Shown here piece after piece: positions 8,999 through 17,053 of a stretch of DNA of 64,000 nt. Within the stretch, counting starts at the first letter, position 1, and every line of letters starts with the position of its first letter. The stretch is from Hoskinsella mucinilytica (GTDB taxonomy: Bacteria > Bacillota_I > Bacilli_A > Erysipelotrichales > Erysipelotrichaceae). The DNA lies in the NCBI RefSeq assembly GCF_045223415.1, contig NZ_JBEQZJ010000008.1, forward strand, positions 1 to 64,000. The letters are read 5' to 3'. Under the pieces are notes generated by a model. It had not been told where the DNA came from, searched no databases, and was given only the letters and a program-made list of their open reading frames with translations. The translations under genes and the position numbers were made by a program.

Positions 8999-10680
8999 GC
9001 AATGAGGTTTTTATATTCATCCTCAAATGAGAATTTGATTTTCACATTTTTATTTTCATATATATAGATAGCATCAATTAAATCAGTTAACATATCTCGA
9101 TTTAATTTATCAAAACCTTGATGCTTGATAAAATGTTCCAAATACAGATCCTTTTGTTCTACTACTTTCTGCATTGTACTTAATTCTGTTTCAACATTTT
9201 CAATCGCTTTTCTTATCTGCTCTGCTTGTTCCGTATAATCTTTTTTCAAATCAAGATATTCTTCCTTAGAAATCAAGCCATCTTTGAAATCTTGATACAA
9301 TCCTTTTTGATAATGAGCGATCTTATACAATTCTGACTCCAGTTTCTTTTTTTGTGTATGATAATCAAAATTTTTCTTTTTCATAATAGGTGTTTCATTA
9401 ATTGATTGGATCAATTCTGACATTTCCACTGAAACATCTATCTGTTGTTTGATTGCTGCATACACTATTTTCGCTAATTCATCTTCACGAATACTATGCT
9501 TACTGCACGTACCATAATTCTTGTAAGTAGAACAAATATAATATCCATAGCTTTTCTTCGTACCTTTTCGGTTCATTGCCCGATTACAATCTGGACATCT
9601 CACAAACCCAGAAAACAAATATGGTTTATTTTTTCCACTACCTGTTTTATCCTCATCATTTACTGGCATGTCCATTGGCACTTCTCTTATTTCTTTTTCT
9701 TTTTGCATTTCACGAAAATTCATTGCTAATAATTTATTGATTTTACTTTGCTCTTCTCTAGTGAAAATCGCTGGACATCCATCTTTTGTTACGAACCATT
9801 CTGTTTCTGGCATTTTTACTTTTGTATGAATTTTATAGCTTTTAACTTTTTGTCTGCCTTGTACTAAATCTCCGACATTCTCAGGTCGTGAAAGCATCTT
9901 TCGTACACTTACACCTGACCATAAATAACTTCCATCAATGTTGTTCATTACAGAATTATGCTTCATTCCTTTTGATTTTTTATGCCCTGCAGGACTAAGA
10001 ATGCCTTTTTCATTCAATCTCTTTGCTATCTGATTACAACTGTTGTATTGGAATAGCAAATCCTTCATTAAATGCATGATTTCTTTTGCTTCTTCATCTA
10101 TTAACAATTTATGTTTGTCATCCGGATTTTTGATCCATCCATATCCTGCAAAGGCTCCGATAAACTTACCATCAGCACGCAAACGATCAAACGTTCTTCG
10201 TACTTTAATTGAGGTTTCCGCACAATGATTTTCATTCATCATACTTTGTATTGGTACTTCAAGAGAATAAATTTTGTCCGGATTTAGATAACTGTCTATG
10301 GTAGGCAACTGATAAGATATAAATCTTATATCCAACATAACAAATACACTTTGAATATAGTTGATGGATTCAGAGATATTTCTTGATAACCTTGATAAAT
10401 CGGTTACAACAATCATATTGACTTTACCTTGCGCCATCATCTGAAGCATTCGTTTAAAATCAGGGCGCTCTGAATCCGTTCCGGTATAGTTTTCATCTTT
10501 AAAGGTATCTACATAAACATAGTTATTGAAAGGATCATTGGAGATAATGTCTTCAATGACTCCTTCCAACACTTCTTTTTGATTTCCAATACTGCGACTA
10601 TCTTCTTCCTCTGAGGACTTTCTTAAATACATACAGTAGTGGAATGTTTTTTTTACTGCTTGTTTTTTTGTTTCTCGCAT
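8959..10680 (-). CDS. large serine recombinase (TnpX/TndX-like integrase)
   Basis: 573 residues. N-terminal resolvase catalytic domain with YLRKS (Ser22 is the likely nucleophile) and the conserved DLSRLSRN. A recombinase domain follows (about 170-300), then a zinc ribbon (CPDC near 345, paired with CSTYKNYGTC) and a long coiled-coil-rich C-terminus. Such enzymes excise and integrate elements without DNA synthesis. The gene ends 21 bp inside the attL arm and reads away from the element interior. ATG 10680 follows GGAAGGAGAG. A GTCCTAAGTT copy, identical to part of the right-end arm, lies 30 bp upstream. Confidence 0.95.
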   Translation of the reverse strand: MRETKKQAVKKTFHYCMYLRKSSEEEDSRSIGNQKEVLEGVIEDIISNDPFNNYVYVDTFKDENYTGTDSERPDFKRMLQMMAQGKVNMIVVTDLSRLSRNISESINYIQSVFVMLDIRFISYQLPTIDSYLNPDKIYSLEVPIQSMMNENHCAETSIKVRRTFDRLRADGKFIGAFAGYGWIKNPDDKHKLLIDEEAKEIMHLMKDLLFQYNSCNQIAKRLNEKGILSPAGHKKSKGMKHNSVMNNIDGSYLWSGVSVRKMLSRPENVGDLVQGRQKVKSYKIHTKVKMPETEWFVTKDGCPAIFTREEQSKINKLLAMNFREMQKEKEIREVPMDMPVNDEDKTGSGKNKPYLFSGFVRCPDCNRAMNRKGTKKSYGYYICSTYKNYGTCSKHSIREDELAKIVYAAIKQQIDVSVEMSELIQSINETPIMKKKNFDYHTQKKKLESELYKIAHYQKGLYQDFKDGLISKEEYLDLKKDYTEQAEQIRKAIENVETELSTMQKVVEQKDLYLEHFIKHQGFDKLNRDMLTDLIDAIYIYENKNVKIKFSFEDEYKNLIAYMEEGKNLLKNE

Positions 10681-10709
10681 TTTCTCTCTCCTTCCATAAC
10701 CATTTATTC

Positions 10710-10719
10710 GTCCTAAGTT
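10710..10719. promoter_or_regulatory. extra copy of the end-arm motif upstream of the recombinase
   Basis: GTCCTAAGTT is identical to 60500-60509 at the right end and close to the inverse complement of the left end (GTCCTAATTT, 8927-8936). Its place just before the recombinase ribosome site suggests recombinase binding and autoregulation. Confidence 0.4.
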
Positions 10720-10736
10720 TAAGATAAAAATGCTTA

Positions 10737-11147
10737 CTACTCAAATGTGCGATTACGCTGTGTAATAAAGTGATTTTTTAAACAGTTTTGCAGCTGTTGT
10801 CCGTTTGATGAAAATTCAATCTTTACTGCACTTGATCCCACAAGAAAGCAGTATGGGTTTTCTATATCTTCTAAAAATTTTATAAGACGTTGTGTTATGG
10901 GAAGGCTCGTATCAACCTTTATTTGTGTAATATCTTTTAAACAACTTTTATCCACAAGGTTGATCTCCATTTGACCTAAGTCTGTCAGTTTTTCAATTTC
11001 AAGCATTTGCTTATCATCTCCGAATATTAGATATATATGACATATTTTGTCGTTTATGCTAATGTCACAAATCGTATTTATTGATTCCAAGACTAATGAT
11101 AAGCTTTCGTTCAATCTGCAACATATCTTCTTTTCCGATTGTACCAA
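10737..11147 (-). CDS. hypothetical protein downstream of MazF-like gene
   Basis: Up to 136 residues, starting TTG at 11147, which would overlap the MazF-like gene by 83 bp. A start nearer the MazF stop (for example TTG at about 11090) is possible and would make a shorter protein. There is no signal peptide and no recognised domain. It lies between the toxin-like gene and the recombinase in one transcription unit. An antitoxin role is conceivable from position only; no antitoxin fold is recognisable. Confidence 0.5.
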   Translation of the reverse strand: MVQSEKKICCRLNESLSLVLESINTICDISINDKICHIYLIFGDDKQMLEIEKLTDLGQMEINLVDKSCLKDITQIKVDTSLPITQRLIKFLEDIENPYCFLVGSSAVKIEFSSNGQQLQNCLKNHFITQRNRTFE

Positions 11148-11427
11148 TATATTCTCTTAATCTCGCTTTATCAATCGTGCGAATCTGTTCCAATAAAATG
11201 ATGGAATCATGTTTTAGTCCGATGGAAGATGATATGAAATGATGCGTAGGCAAGTTATGCTTTGAGTGTACTCGTTTTGTCATAGCCACTATAATCGTAG
11301 TGGGACTGTACTTATTGCCAATATTGTTTTGAATAATCAATACAGGTCGTACACCACCCTGTTCAGAGCCTACCGTCGTTTCCAAATCAGCATAATATAT
11401 CTGACCTCTTAACACTTGGTTTTCCAT
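11065..11427 (-). CDS. MazF/PemK-like endoribonuclease toxin family protein
   Basis: 120 residues. The family pattern is clear: RGQIYYADLETTVGSEQGGVRPVLIIQN at the N-terminus (the conserved Arg-Pro-Val-Leu-Ile-Ile-Gln-Asn strand), then TTIIVAMTKR and a DSIILLEQIRTIDKARL segment. Members cleave mRNA at short motifs. No MazE-like AbrB gene precedes it, so it may act as an element regulator or be controlled by the downstream protein. ATG 11427 follows AAAGGAGGACACT. Confidence 0.85.
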   Translation of the reverse strand: MENQVLRGQIYYADLETTVGSEQGGVRPVLIIQNNIGNKYSPTTIIVAMTKRVHSKHNLPTHHFISSSIGLKHDSIILLEQIRTIDKARLREYIGTIGKEDMLQIERKLIISLGINKYDL

Positions 11428-11465
11428 ATAGTGTCCTCCTTTCTACATCCTAAATAGGTATGTAA

Positions 11466-11526
11466 AACCGTATTCAATGTCTTGTTTGAGAAATATAAAT
11501 ATTCCATTACAATATTGAATACGGTT
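11466..11526 (-). repeat. 13-bp perfect inverted repeat upstream of the MazF-like gene
   Basis: AACCGTATTCAAT at 11466-11478 pairs perfectly with ATTGAATACGGTT at 11514-11526 over a 35-nt loop. Read on the minus strand it ends in GGTTTTACAT, so it could be a weak terminator for upstream RNA or an operator. Confidence 0.6.
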
Positions 11527-11893
11527 ATTGTTTATTTATATATTTTCTTGTTCCTATTCGTCCCTGACCGCCGAAACAAAGCAATCGTTGATAGGCTGTT
11601 TTTGCATAACAGCTCCATGAGATGTTGATGTTCTTTTATGGCGTCCATTCTGATCTCCTGCGTGGTTCTCACCCAGTTGCTTGTCATTGCTTGCGACGGA
11701 ATAAAACCGCTCTAGCGCCGACTACAGAAGTAGCATTATCCCAGCATTTATCATCGCCTATAGTTGCATACTATTTTTCAGACAGATAGGTTATTCGCTC
11801 TCATGTTTGCATTTTCTTTTTCTGCTCTACATGGTCATGGCGTATCTTCCGGTGGGCTTAAAATACTGTTAATGTTACCAACGATTCGTATTC

Positions 11894-11908
11894 AGTTTTC
11901 AAAGAGCT
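11894..11908 (-). promoter_or_regulatory. boxA-like antitermination motif
   Basis: The minus strand reads AGCTCTTTGAAAACT, followed by GAATAC. This matches the boxA element found in Firmicute rRNA leaders and 16S-23S spacers (TCTTTGAAAACT), which recruits the NusB-S10 antitermination complex. No rRNA is present here. It directly precedes the higher-GC non-coding stretch. Confidence 0.5.
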
Positions 11909-11968
11909 ATTAGGGATCATTTAACCCCTTCACTATATAGCCCACGAAAACACCCATTTTCTTACATC

Positions 11969-12394
11969 TTATTGAAATTTTTTTATTTTTTCCTTCAAAC
12001 GGTGTATTTTAACATAAATTGCACCTTCATGTTTACCAATGATATTAGAAATTTCCGATACAGAATAACCCATTATCCTTAGTAATAGAATCGATAAAGT
12101 TTCAGAATCTGTTTTTGATAGATAGGCAAATAAGGATTCATTTTCGATATTATCTAATAAATCCTCAACAGACCTAATTTCTTTTTTATCTTGATAGGGC
12201 AAATTTAAGAAAAATGTATTAAGTGTTGCAGTTTGTCTACTTCTGATTCTTCTTTCAGCCAAAAACTGTTGATAATCATAATCTCGAAGTTGATTTATGA
12301 TATTTTCTTCAACACCTAAATCTCTTAAAAGTTGTTCTTCTTTTTGTTTCCATTTTTGCCATTTCTTTAATTCTAATGATTTATTATAGCTCAT
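11969..12394 (-). CDS. sigma-70 region 4-like regulatory protein
   Basis: 141 residues. The C-terminus has a helix-turn-helix like sigma region 4: SETLSILLLRIMGYSVSEISNIIGKHEGAIYVKIHRLKEKIKKF in outline. The N-terminal half is basic and polar and lacks sigma regions 2 and 3. Such short sigma-like proteins are common regulators near the integrase end of Firmicute conjugative elements. ATG 12394 follows GAGGGAGG. It is the last of three minus-strand regulatory genes. Confidence 0.75.
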   Translation of the reverse strand: MSYNKSLELKKWQKWKQKEEQLLRDLGVEENIINQLRDYDYQQFLAERRIRSRQTATLNTFFLNLPYQDKKEIRSVEDLLDNIENESLFAYLSKTDSETLSILLLRIMGYSVSEISNIIGKHEGAIYVKIHRLKEKIKKFQ

Positions 12395-12479
12395 AATTTA
12401 TCCTCCCTCACTTCGTTTTTCAACTAATGAAGGAGGTGGTGGCGCACGTATTTGATAATAACAGTGTTGCGTATCTAAA

Positions 12480-12830
12480 CTACCAATCAATATGAAATAG
12501 ACCGTCTATCTCTTGCAGTTCAACAATTTTTACATCCAGCATTTCGCATAATAGCTTCAATTCTTGATATTGACCATCATCAATAAGTAATCTAGTTTTA
12601 TCTGTTACGATAACAACATCAATATCTCCTCTACTGGCATGAATTCTAATCGAATTTATAGCTCTTGAATGTGGATCTTTCCCTGTACTAACTTCCTTGC
12701 TTATCCCAAATATTGAGTAATTAAACCCTTCAAGATGATTCAGAATCTTGTCCTTTTGATACTCTAACAAGATTCTTTCTGATTCATTAGAAACTCTACA
12801 ATGAATCCAAACATTTAAATAACGTTCCAT
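12480..12830 (-). CDS. small resolvase-domain protein
   Basis: 116 residues consisting only of a serine-recombinase N-terminal fold: CRVSNESER with the nucleophile-position Ser near residue 14, DVVIVTDKTRLLIDDGQY, and a C-terminal VKIVELQEIDG strand. There is no DNA-binding helix-turn-helix or zinc ribbon. The usual DLSRLSR motif is altered to DKTRLLI. It may be a regulatory or directionality partner of the large recombinase rather than an independent enzyme. ATG 12830 follows AAGGAGGAAC. Confidence 0.7.
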   Translation of the reverse strand: MERYLNVWIHCRVSNESERILLEYQKDKILNHLEGFNYSIFGISKEVSTGKDPHSRAINSIRIHASRGDIDVVIVTDKTRLLIDDGQYQELKLLCEMLDVKIVELQEIDGLFHIDW

Positions 12831-12878
12831 AAGACGTTCCTCCTTGTGAAGATTTACTCTTCAATCAAGAAAGGACAA

Positions 12879-13334
12879 TTAAAATTCATCTTGCTCCAAA
12901 TATTTTTTTAATTTCTTTAAAATTTTTATTTTTTTATTATGTAATGTGGTATTTGGTATATTCAGAATGGCAGCTACTTCTCTTTCAGTTTTATCTTGCA
13001 AATAGATAAGTTTAATAATATTCTGTTCATATTCAGTAAGCGACTTTATTGCGAGATGAAGATTTTCATATAGTATGTTTTTATATACATAATCTACAAT
13101 ATCAAAGGTTTCTAAGAATTCTAAATGACTTATTGCTAAATCAATATCTTCATAGTGCGCTAGTATTTCATAATCCCGTTTATTGTCTCGGTGAATTTTT
13201 CTATAACTGTTTTTACATGTAAAGTACACTTCTTTTGATATTTCAAAAAAGGACCCTTTTATTTTAAAAAAATATTTATATTCTCCGTTTATTTTGAGAC
13301 TCCAAAAATAATTTCTCTTATAATCATTTTTCAT
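12879..13334 (-). CDS. sigma-70 region 4-like protein
   Basis: 151 residues. The C-terminal region-4-like segment reads SLTEYEQNIIKLIYLQDKTEREVAAIL, then a recognition helix around NTTLHNKKIKILKKLKKY. The N-terminus is a basic, aromatic-rich domain (KRNYFWSLKINGEYKYFFKI) typical of ICE-borne sigma-like proteins that regulate excision or transfer. ATG 13334 follows AAAGTGAGG. It is first in a three-gene block with the resolvase-like and second sigma-like proteins. Confidence 0.75.
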   Translation of the reverse strand: MKNDYKRNYFWSLKINGEYKYFFKIKGSFFEISKEVYFTCKNSYRKIHRDNKRDYEILAHYEDIDLAISHLEFLETFDIVDYVYKNILYENLHLAIKSLTEYEQNIIKLIYLQDKTEREVAAILNIPNTTLHNKKIKILKKLKKYLEQDEF

Positions 13335-13424
13335 AACATCCTCACTTTCTTTTTGTTTAAGAAAATGTTGTTATGGCGGATGTCCCTTATGAATTAGATA
13401 AATTATCAATATGAATATAAAAAA

Positions 13425-13449
13425 ACTCGACACCATATAGATGACGAGT
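13425..13449 (-). terminator. terminator behind the AgrD-like gene
   Basis: On the minus strand ACTCG...CGAGT pairs, with a further CATC/GGTG stem inside (one mismatch between, one wobble) and a TATAT loop. Seven T residues follow. It lies about 75 bp downstream of the AgrD-like stop. Confidence 0.8.
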
Positions 13450-13522
13450 ATAGATAAAATAGATAAATTGTTCTGCATAAACTGTTAATCACAGTAATTT
13501 TATTAACAAAATATTCAATTAA

Positions 13523-13663
13523 TTACTTTTGTTTCTTTAACCTTTTAAGTGATACAGGTTCTTTTTTCTGCCCAAATACAAGCCAACATGCCGTATTTAC
13601 AGAATACGAAGTTACTGATGTGATAGTTTTCTCCATAGTTTTTGCAATAATATTCTTTACCAT
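13523..13663 (-). CDS. agrD: AgrD-like cyclic autoinducer peptide precursor
   Basis: 46 residues. The N-terminal half is amphipathic (MVKNIIAKTMEKTITSVTS). The putative signal core is NTACWLVF, and the charged tail is GQKKEPVSLKRLKKQK. This is the layout of AgrD precursors: membrane-binding leader, a Cys starting a five-residue ring (CWLVF would form a thiolactone), and a tail with a conserved Pro and Leu that AgrB cleaves. AAAGGAGG lies 7 bp before ATG 13663. It is transcribed away from the agr regulatory and processing genes and has its own terminator. The ring boundaries are inferred. Confidence 0.85.
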   Translation of the reverse strand: MVKNIIAKTMEKTITSVTSYSVNTACWLVFGQKKEPVSLKRLKKQK

Positions 13664-13881
13664 ATAAAATCCTCCTTTTTGGTTTTTTACATTTTTATAT
13701 TACCATTACAGAATTTTCATATCTATGAATGATGTTTTAAAAGCTTATATTTTGTATGAAAATAAGAATATAGTCAATAACTAATATAAATGACTATTTA
13801 AGTCATATTTCTAATATGCTGATAAATACATAATCGTATTTTGATTTTATAATTAAAACATAACATAAAGTGAGGCGTTTT
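13664..13881. promoter_or_regulatory. divergent control region between agrD and the agr regulatory genes
   Basis: This AT-rich 218 bp must hold both promoters. It contains ATGACT-ATTTA-AGTCAT (13790-13806), a perfect 6-bp inverted repeat, and an overlapping ATAGTC/GACTAT pair (13770-13775, 13792-13797). These are candidate operators for the neighbouring helix-turn-helix or LytTR regulators. I could not place promoter hexamers with confidence. Confidence 0.45.
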
Positions 13882-14085
13882 ATGAATACAATAGGGAAAA
13901 ACAGAAAAAAACTTAATCTAAGCGTTACTGATTTGTCAAAAGAATTATCGACATCTCCATCAATGATAGAATCTTGGGAATTAGGTATTAATATGCCGGA
14001 GCTAGATCAGTTAATAAAAATGGTAGAAATCTTTGGCAAAGATGCTGATGAGATTTTATTTGGCGAAGTAAGAAGTAATAGATAA
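13882..14085 (+). CDS. helix-turn-helix (Xre-type) regulator
   Basis: 67 residues, entirely one HTH domain: IGKNRKKLNLSVTDLSKELSTSPSMIESWELGINMPELDQLIKM. The WELGINMP turn is the usual Xre signature. I chose ATG 13882 because AAAGTGAGG lies just upstream. It is first in the plus-strand agr cluster, so it may repress or gate the locus. Confidence 0.8.
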   Translation: MNTIGKNRKKLNLSVTDLSKELSTSPSMIESWELGINMPELDQLIKMVEIFGKDADEILFGEVRSNR

Positions 14086-14174
14086 ACTTAACATAACTGA
14101 GCTAAGTAAAGATCAACGTATGATTATCCACAATTTATATGATCTTTTCATACATGAAAATGAGGTACTTAAAA

Positions 14175-14495
14175 ATGACTCCAGATAAAATACACTATCA
14201 AAGAAAAATAGTACATAAGTTAACTCAAAAGCAATTAGCTGATAAAATTGGTGTATCCAGATCTACTATTAATAATTGGGAAAGTGGAAGTGCTTCCCCT
14301 TCTTTAAGACATATCGTATTATTGTCAATCATTTTTAAAGTTTCAGTACATTATCTAATTTTTGCCTCTAATAATGAGGATGAAATAGTTTTAAATCATC
14401 TAAATCAAAAACAAAAAAATGTTTTAATATCCCTATTTGATTGTTTCATGGACGAGAATATAACAAAGGATAAAAATTGTGGTAAAATAATATAG
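14175..14495 (+). CDS. helix-turn-helix (Xre-type) regulator
   Basis: 106 residues. The N-terminal Xre HTH has KLTQKQLADKIGVSRSTINNWESG, with NWESGSASPSL after the recognition helix. The C-terminal 40 residues are unassigned. ATG 14175 is preferred over an upstream frame extension because GAGG lies 9 bp upstream. It sits 27 bp before the response regulator, so co-transcription is likely. Confidence 0.8.
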   Translation: MTPDKIHYQRKIVHKLTQKQLADKIGVSRSTINNWESGSASPSLRHIVLLSIIFKVSVHYLIFASNNEDEIVLNHLNQKQKNVLISLFDCFMDENITKDKNCGKII

Positions 14496-14521
14496 AAAGT
14501 TTTGTAAATGAGGTGGCAAAC

Positions 14522-15223
14522 ATGAAAATACTTATTGTAGAAAATGATGAATCAGACTTAAAGGATATACTTGAGCTCTTTAAGAATTTTCAGCAAGAAA
14601 AAGATTTCAAATTGGATATATCAACTGAAAAGAATTATGAAAAAGTCTTAAAAATCGCAAATGATTTCGATATAATCGTATTAGATATTGAATTAGATGA
14701 CACAAATGGTATTGATTTAGCCAAAAACATTAGGGTTTACAACAAGGATATACGTATCATCTTTATATCAAATTACAATAGATACCTTCTTGATGGTTAT
14801 AAGGCAAAAGCTGATTTATATTTATTAAAGCCAGTTAATCAATTCCAATTTAATAGTGAAATGAGTGAAATTGCTTGGGATTATATTTATCAAAATCAAA
14901 GTTATTTTAACCCTAAAATATATCCAACGAAACTTTATTACAAGGATATAATATATATAGAAATGCTTCAAAGAAAATCAATCATACATATGGTAAATAA
15001 AGAAGAGATAGGTAGTTATTTTACTTTAAAAAAATGGATTGAAATAATTGATAATGCCCCCTTTGCACAACCCCATAGATCATTTTATGTTAATTTGACA
15101 CATATAAATCATTATGAATTAAATGAAATTACTATGGATAATAACGAAAGAATCTCAATAACCCCTATTTATAAAGAGGCTTTTCAAAGACAATACTTCC
15201 AATATATAAATAGAAAGGTATAA
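14522..15223 (+). CDS. agrA: AgrA-like response regulator (LytTR DNA-binding)
   Basis: 233 residues. A receiver domain (ILIVENDESD at the start, phospho-acceptor Asp in IIVLDIELDD, Lys in LLKPVN) is followed by a LytTR domain from about residue 140 (LYYKDIIYIEMLQRKSIIH, HRSFYVNLTHI). AgrA-type regulators bind direct repeats and activate agr promoters. ATG 14522 follows GAGGTGG. The kinase gene starts 2 bp after its stop. Confidence 0.9.
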   Translation: MKILIVENDESDLKDILELFKNFQQEKDFKLDISTEKNYEKVLKIANDFDIIVLDIELDDTNGIDLAKNIRVYNKDIRIIFISNYNRYLLDGYKAKADLYLLKPVNQFQFNSEMSEIAWDYIYQNQSYFNPKIYPTKLYYKDIIYIEMLQRKSIIHMVNKEEIGSYFTLKKWIEIIDNAPFAQPHRSFYVNLTHINHYELNEITMDNNERISITPIYKEAFQRQYFQYINRKV

Positions 15224-15225
15224 TT

Positions 15226-16497
15226 ATGATTGCCACATTAATATCGAATATATTGACTTTAAGTATATTCTCTTACATATGTCATATATTTTTTGAAAAT
15301 AAATATTCAGATAAAACGTATAATTATATTTTTCTAATCTTTTGTGCCTTAACCTCTCTAATTCATTTTACTACTTCTAGTAAGTTTACCTTTCTTATTA
15401 TGTTATTATCTTATTATTTATTATCTCTAATAACTTTTGAAGGATCAATTATAGGAAAGCTTATCATTGTATTTATATTTGCTATTAATCTTTCAGCATG
15501 TGAATTGATTACTTTAAAGAGTCTACTATTCTTCTATGATAAAAGTGAATTAACCGTGTACAATAACTCTTTTGCTTACTTATTAGGTGTCGTTTTAAGC
15601 AACGCCTTATTATTCATTTTTTCTATGATTCTTAAAACATTTTATAAAAATTATAAGCTCAATTATATTCCTAAATTCTCTTGGTTGATTATGATTTTAC
15701 CTATTACAACAATTTGTCTTATTTTAAGTGTTAATGACTATTATCAAATGTCAACAGATACCGATTTTAATATAATTATATTAATAGGCTTATTATTGTC
15801 AAATCTTGTGAGTATATATGTTTTTCATAAAACTATCACTGTAATAAATAAAGAAAAAGAGCTACAATATGAATTACTAAAAGGTAAAATGGAGTATGAA
15901 ACTGTTCGAAACCTATTACAACAACATAATAAATTTTTGCATAATATAAGAAATCAAACACGTAATATGCTTAATCTATTAGAAGATAAAAATTATAAAG
16001 AACTAGAAAAATATATTTTAAATATCTTTAGTCAAACAACTAGAATATATAATATGATAAACTCAGATTATGAAGTCATTGATGCTATTATAAATGATAA
16101 GATTCAAGATTTAGAAGATTATGAAATCACTATAAGAGTCCGGCTGGAATCAACCAATTTTGCCTGTAAATCATCTGATTTAGAAAAGCTATTTAGAATA
16201 TTATTGGATAATGCAATATTGGAATGTCAAAAACTAGATTCACATATGATGAAAAATATAATAATCAAGAGCAAGCAAATTAATGATCAAGTAGCATTCA
16301 ACATGTTATATACTTCATATACAAGAAGTGATCCTTTCATTAATAATCAAGAATTTACTAATTTAATTAAAATTTGTGATGATAATCATTTATTTTATTG
16401 GTATGAATATGATGTTGAAAATAAGGTGTCAAGTATAACTATTTTATTCAATAATGTTCAAGGAGATTTTCATGAAAAAAATAAAATTATTTGTTAA
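15226..16497 (+). CDS. agrC: AgrC-like sensor histidine kinase, degenerate ATP site
   Basis: 423 residues: about six or seven membrane helices to residue 200, then a cytoplasmic kinase part. A His in KFLHNIRNQ (about 238) fits the AgrC phospho-acceptor. An N-box-like LLDNAILEC is present near 330. The glycine boxes that close the ATP lid (G-x-G-L type) are not seen, and the C-terminus is short after NMLYTSY. It may be a weak or non-catalytic kinase, or use an altered fold. Its ligand should be the peptide from 13523-13663. Confidence 0.85.
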   Translation: MIATLISNILTLSIFSYICHIFFENKYSDKTYNYIFLIFCALTSLIHFTTSSKFTFLIMLLSYYLLSLITFEGSIIGKLIIVFIFAINLSACELITLKSLLFFYDKSELTVYNNSFAYLLGVVLSNALLFIFSMILKTFYKNYKLNYIPKFSWLIMILPITTICLILSVNDYYQMSTDTDFNIIILIGLLLSNLVSIYVFHKTITVINKEKELQYELLKGKMEYETVRNLLQQHNKFLHNIRNQTRNMLNLLEDKNYKELEKYILNIFSQTTRIYNMINSDYEVIDAIINDKIQDLEDYEITIRVRLESTNFACKSSDLEKLFRILLDNAILECQKLDSHMMKNIIIKSKQINDQVAFNMLYTSYTRSDPFINNQEFTNLIKICDDNHLFYWYEYDVENKVSSITILFNNVQGDFHEKNKIIC

Positions 16498-17053
16498 AGC
16501 ATTTTTAAATAAAAACAATATTTATATTGAGGATGATATTTTTAATTATGGAATGGATATTTTAGTTAATTACTTACTATTTATTATTTGTATCCTTCCT
16601 TTTAGTTTATTATTTAATTGTGTTATAGAAATGTTAGGCTTTTTAATAACTTTTATCTCTTTTAGGCAGTATCTTGGAGGACTGCATTTCAAAAATGAAA
16701 AAGTTTGCTTTATTTTTTCATTATTTATCACAATACTTATACCCTTAATATGCAAAAATATCCCTTTTCTCAATTTAATTATCAGGTTTTTAATTTGTTT
16801 TTCAACATTACTCGTCATATATTTTATAGGTGTTATAGATTGTGAGAATAAAATTTTAGATATTACTGATAAAGCGTATTTTAGAAAAAAAGCGTATTTA
16901 ATGTTATCTATATACAGCTTTATCGTACTTTTTTTTTATGATCTGTATCCGGATTTTTATAATGTAATTCTTATTACATTAATCATGATGTGTTTAAATC
17001 TTATACTATCACATTTTAAACAAAAACTACTTTATAAAAAAAGTAGTCAATAA
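16472..17053 (+). CDS. agrB: AgrB-like peptide-processing membrane protease
   Basis: 193 residues, mostly membrane helices. The catalytic pair of AgrB is present: His and Cys seven residues apart in RQYLGGLHFKNEKVC (about residues 70-77), matching the spacing of His77/Cys84 in S. aureus AgrB. AgrB cuts the AgrD tail and forms the thiolactone. ATG 16472 follows AAGGAG and overlaps the kinase gene by 26 bp. Confidence 0.9.
   Translation: MKKIKLFVKAFLNKNNIYIEDDIFNYGMDILVNYLLFIICILPFSLLFNCVIEMLGFLITFISFRQYLGGLHFKNEKVCFIFSLFITILIPLICKNIPFLNLIIRFLICFSTLLVIYFIGVIDCENKILDITDKAYFRKKAYLMLSIYSFIVLFFYDLYPDFYNVILITLIMMCLNLILSHFKQKLLYKKSSQ

Larger units (their letters stand above)
11428..11968. other. 541-bp intergenic region with higher-GC non-coding segment
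   Basis: On the minus strand the order is: a boxA-like signal (11894-11908), a visibly higher-GC stretch (about 11540-11880), a 13-bp perfect inverted repeat (11466-11478 / 11514-11526), and the MazF ribosome site. A 51-codon minus-strand frame (11532-11687) lies inside, without a recognisable ribosome site. The composition differs from the roughly 30 percent GC around it. A structured leader or non-coding RNA is the best guess; I recognise no named RNA family. Confidence 0.55.

Noticed and set aside
11540..11880. Group II intron remnant
   Set aside because: I could not find the expected 5' end, domain V hairpin or a reverse transcriptase gene.
11894..11908. rRNA spacer-like motif as evidence for an rRNA operon
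   Set aside because: Only the boxA-like signal is present; no 16S, 23S or tRNA sequence follows on either strand.
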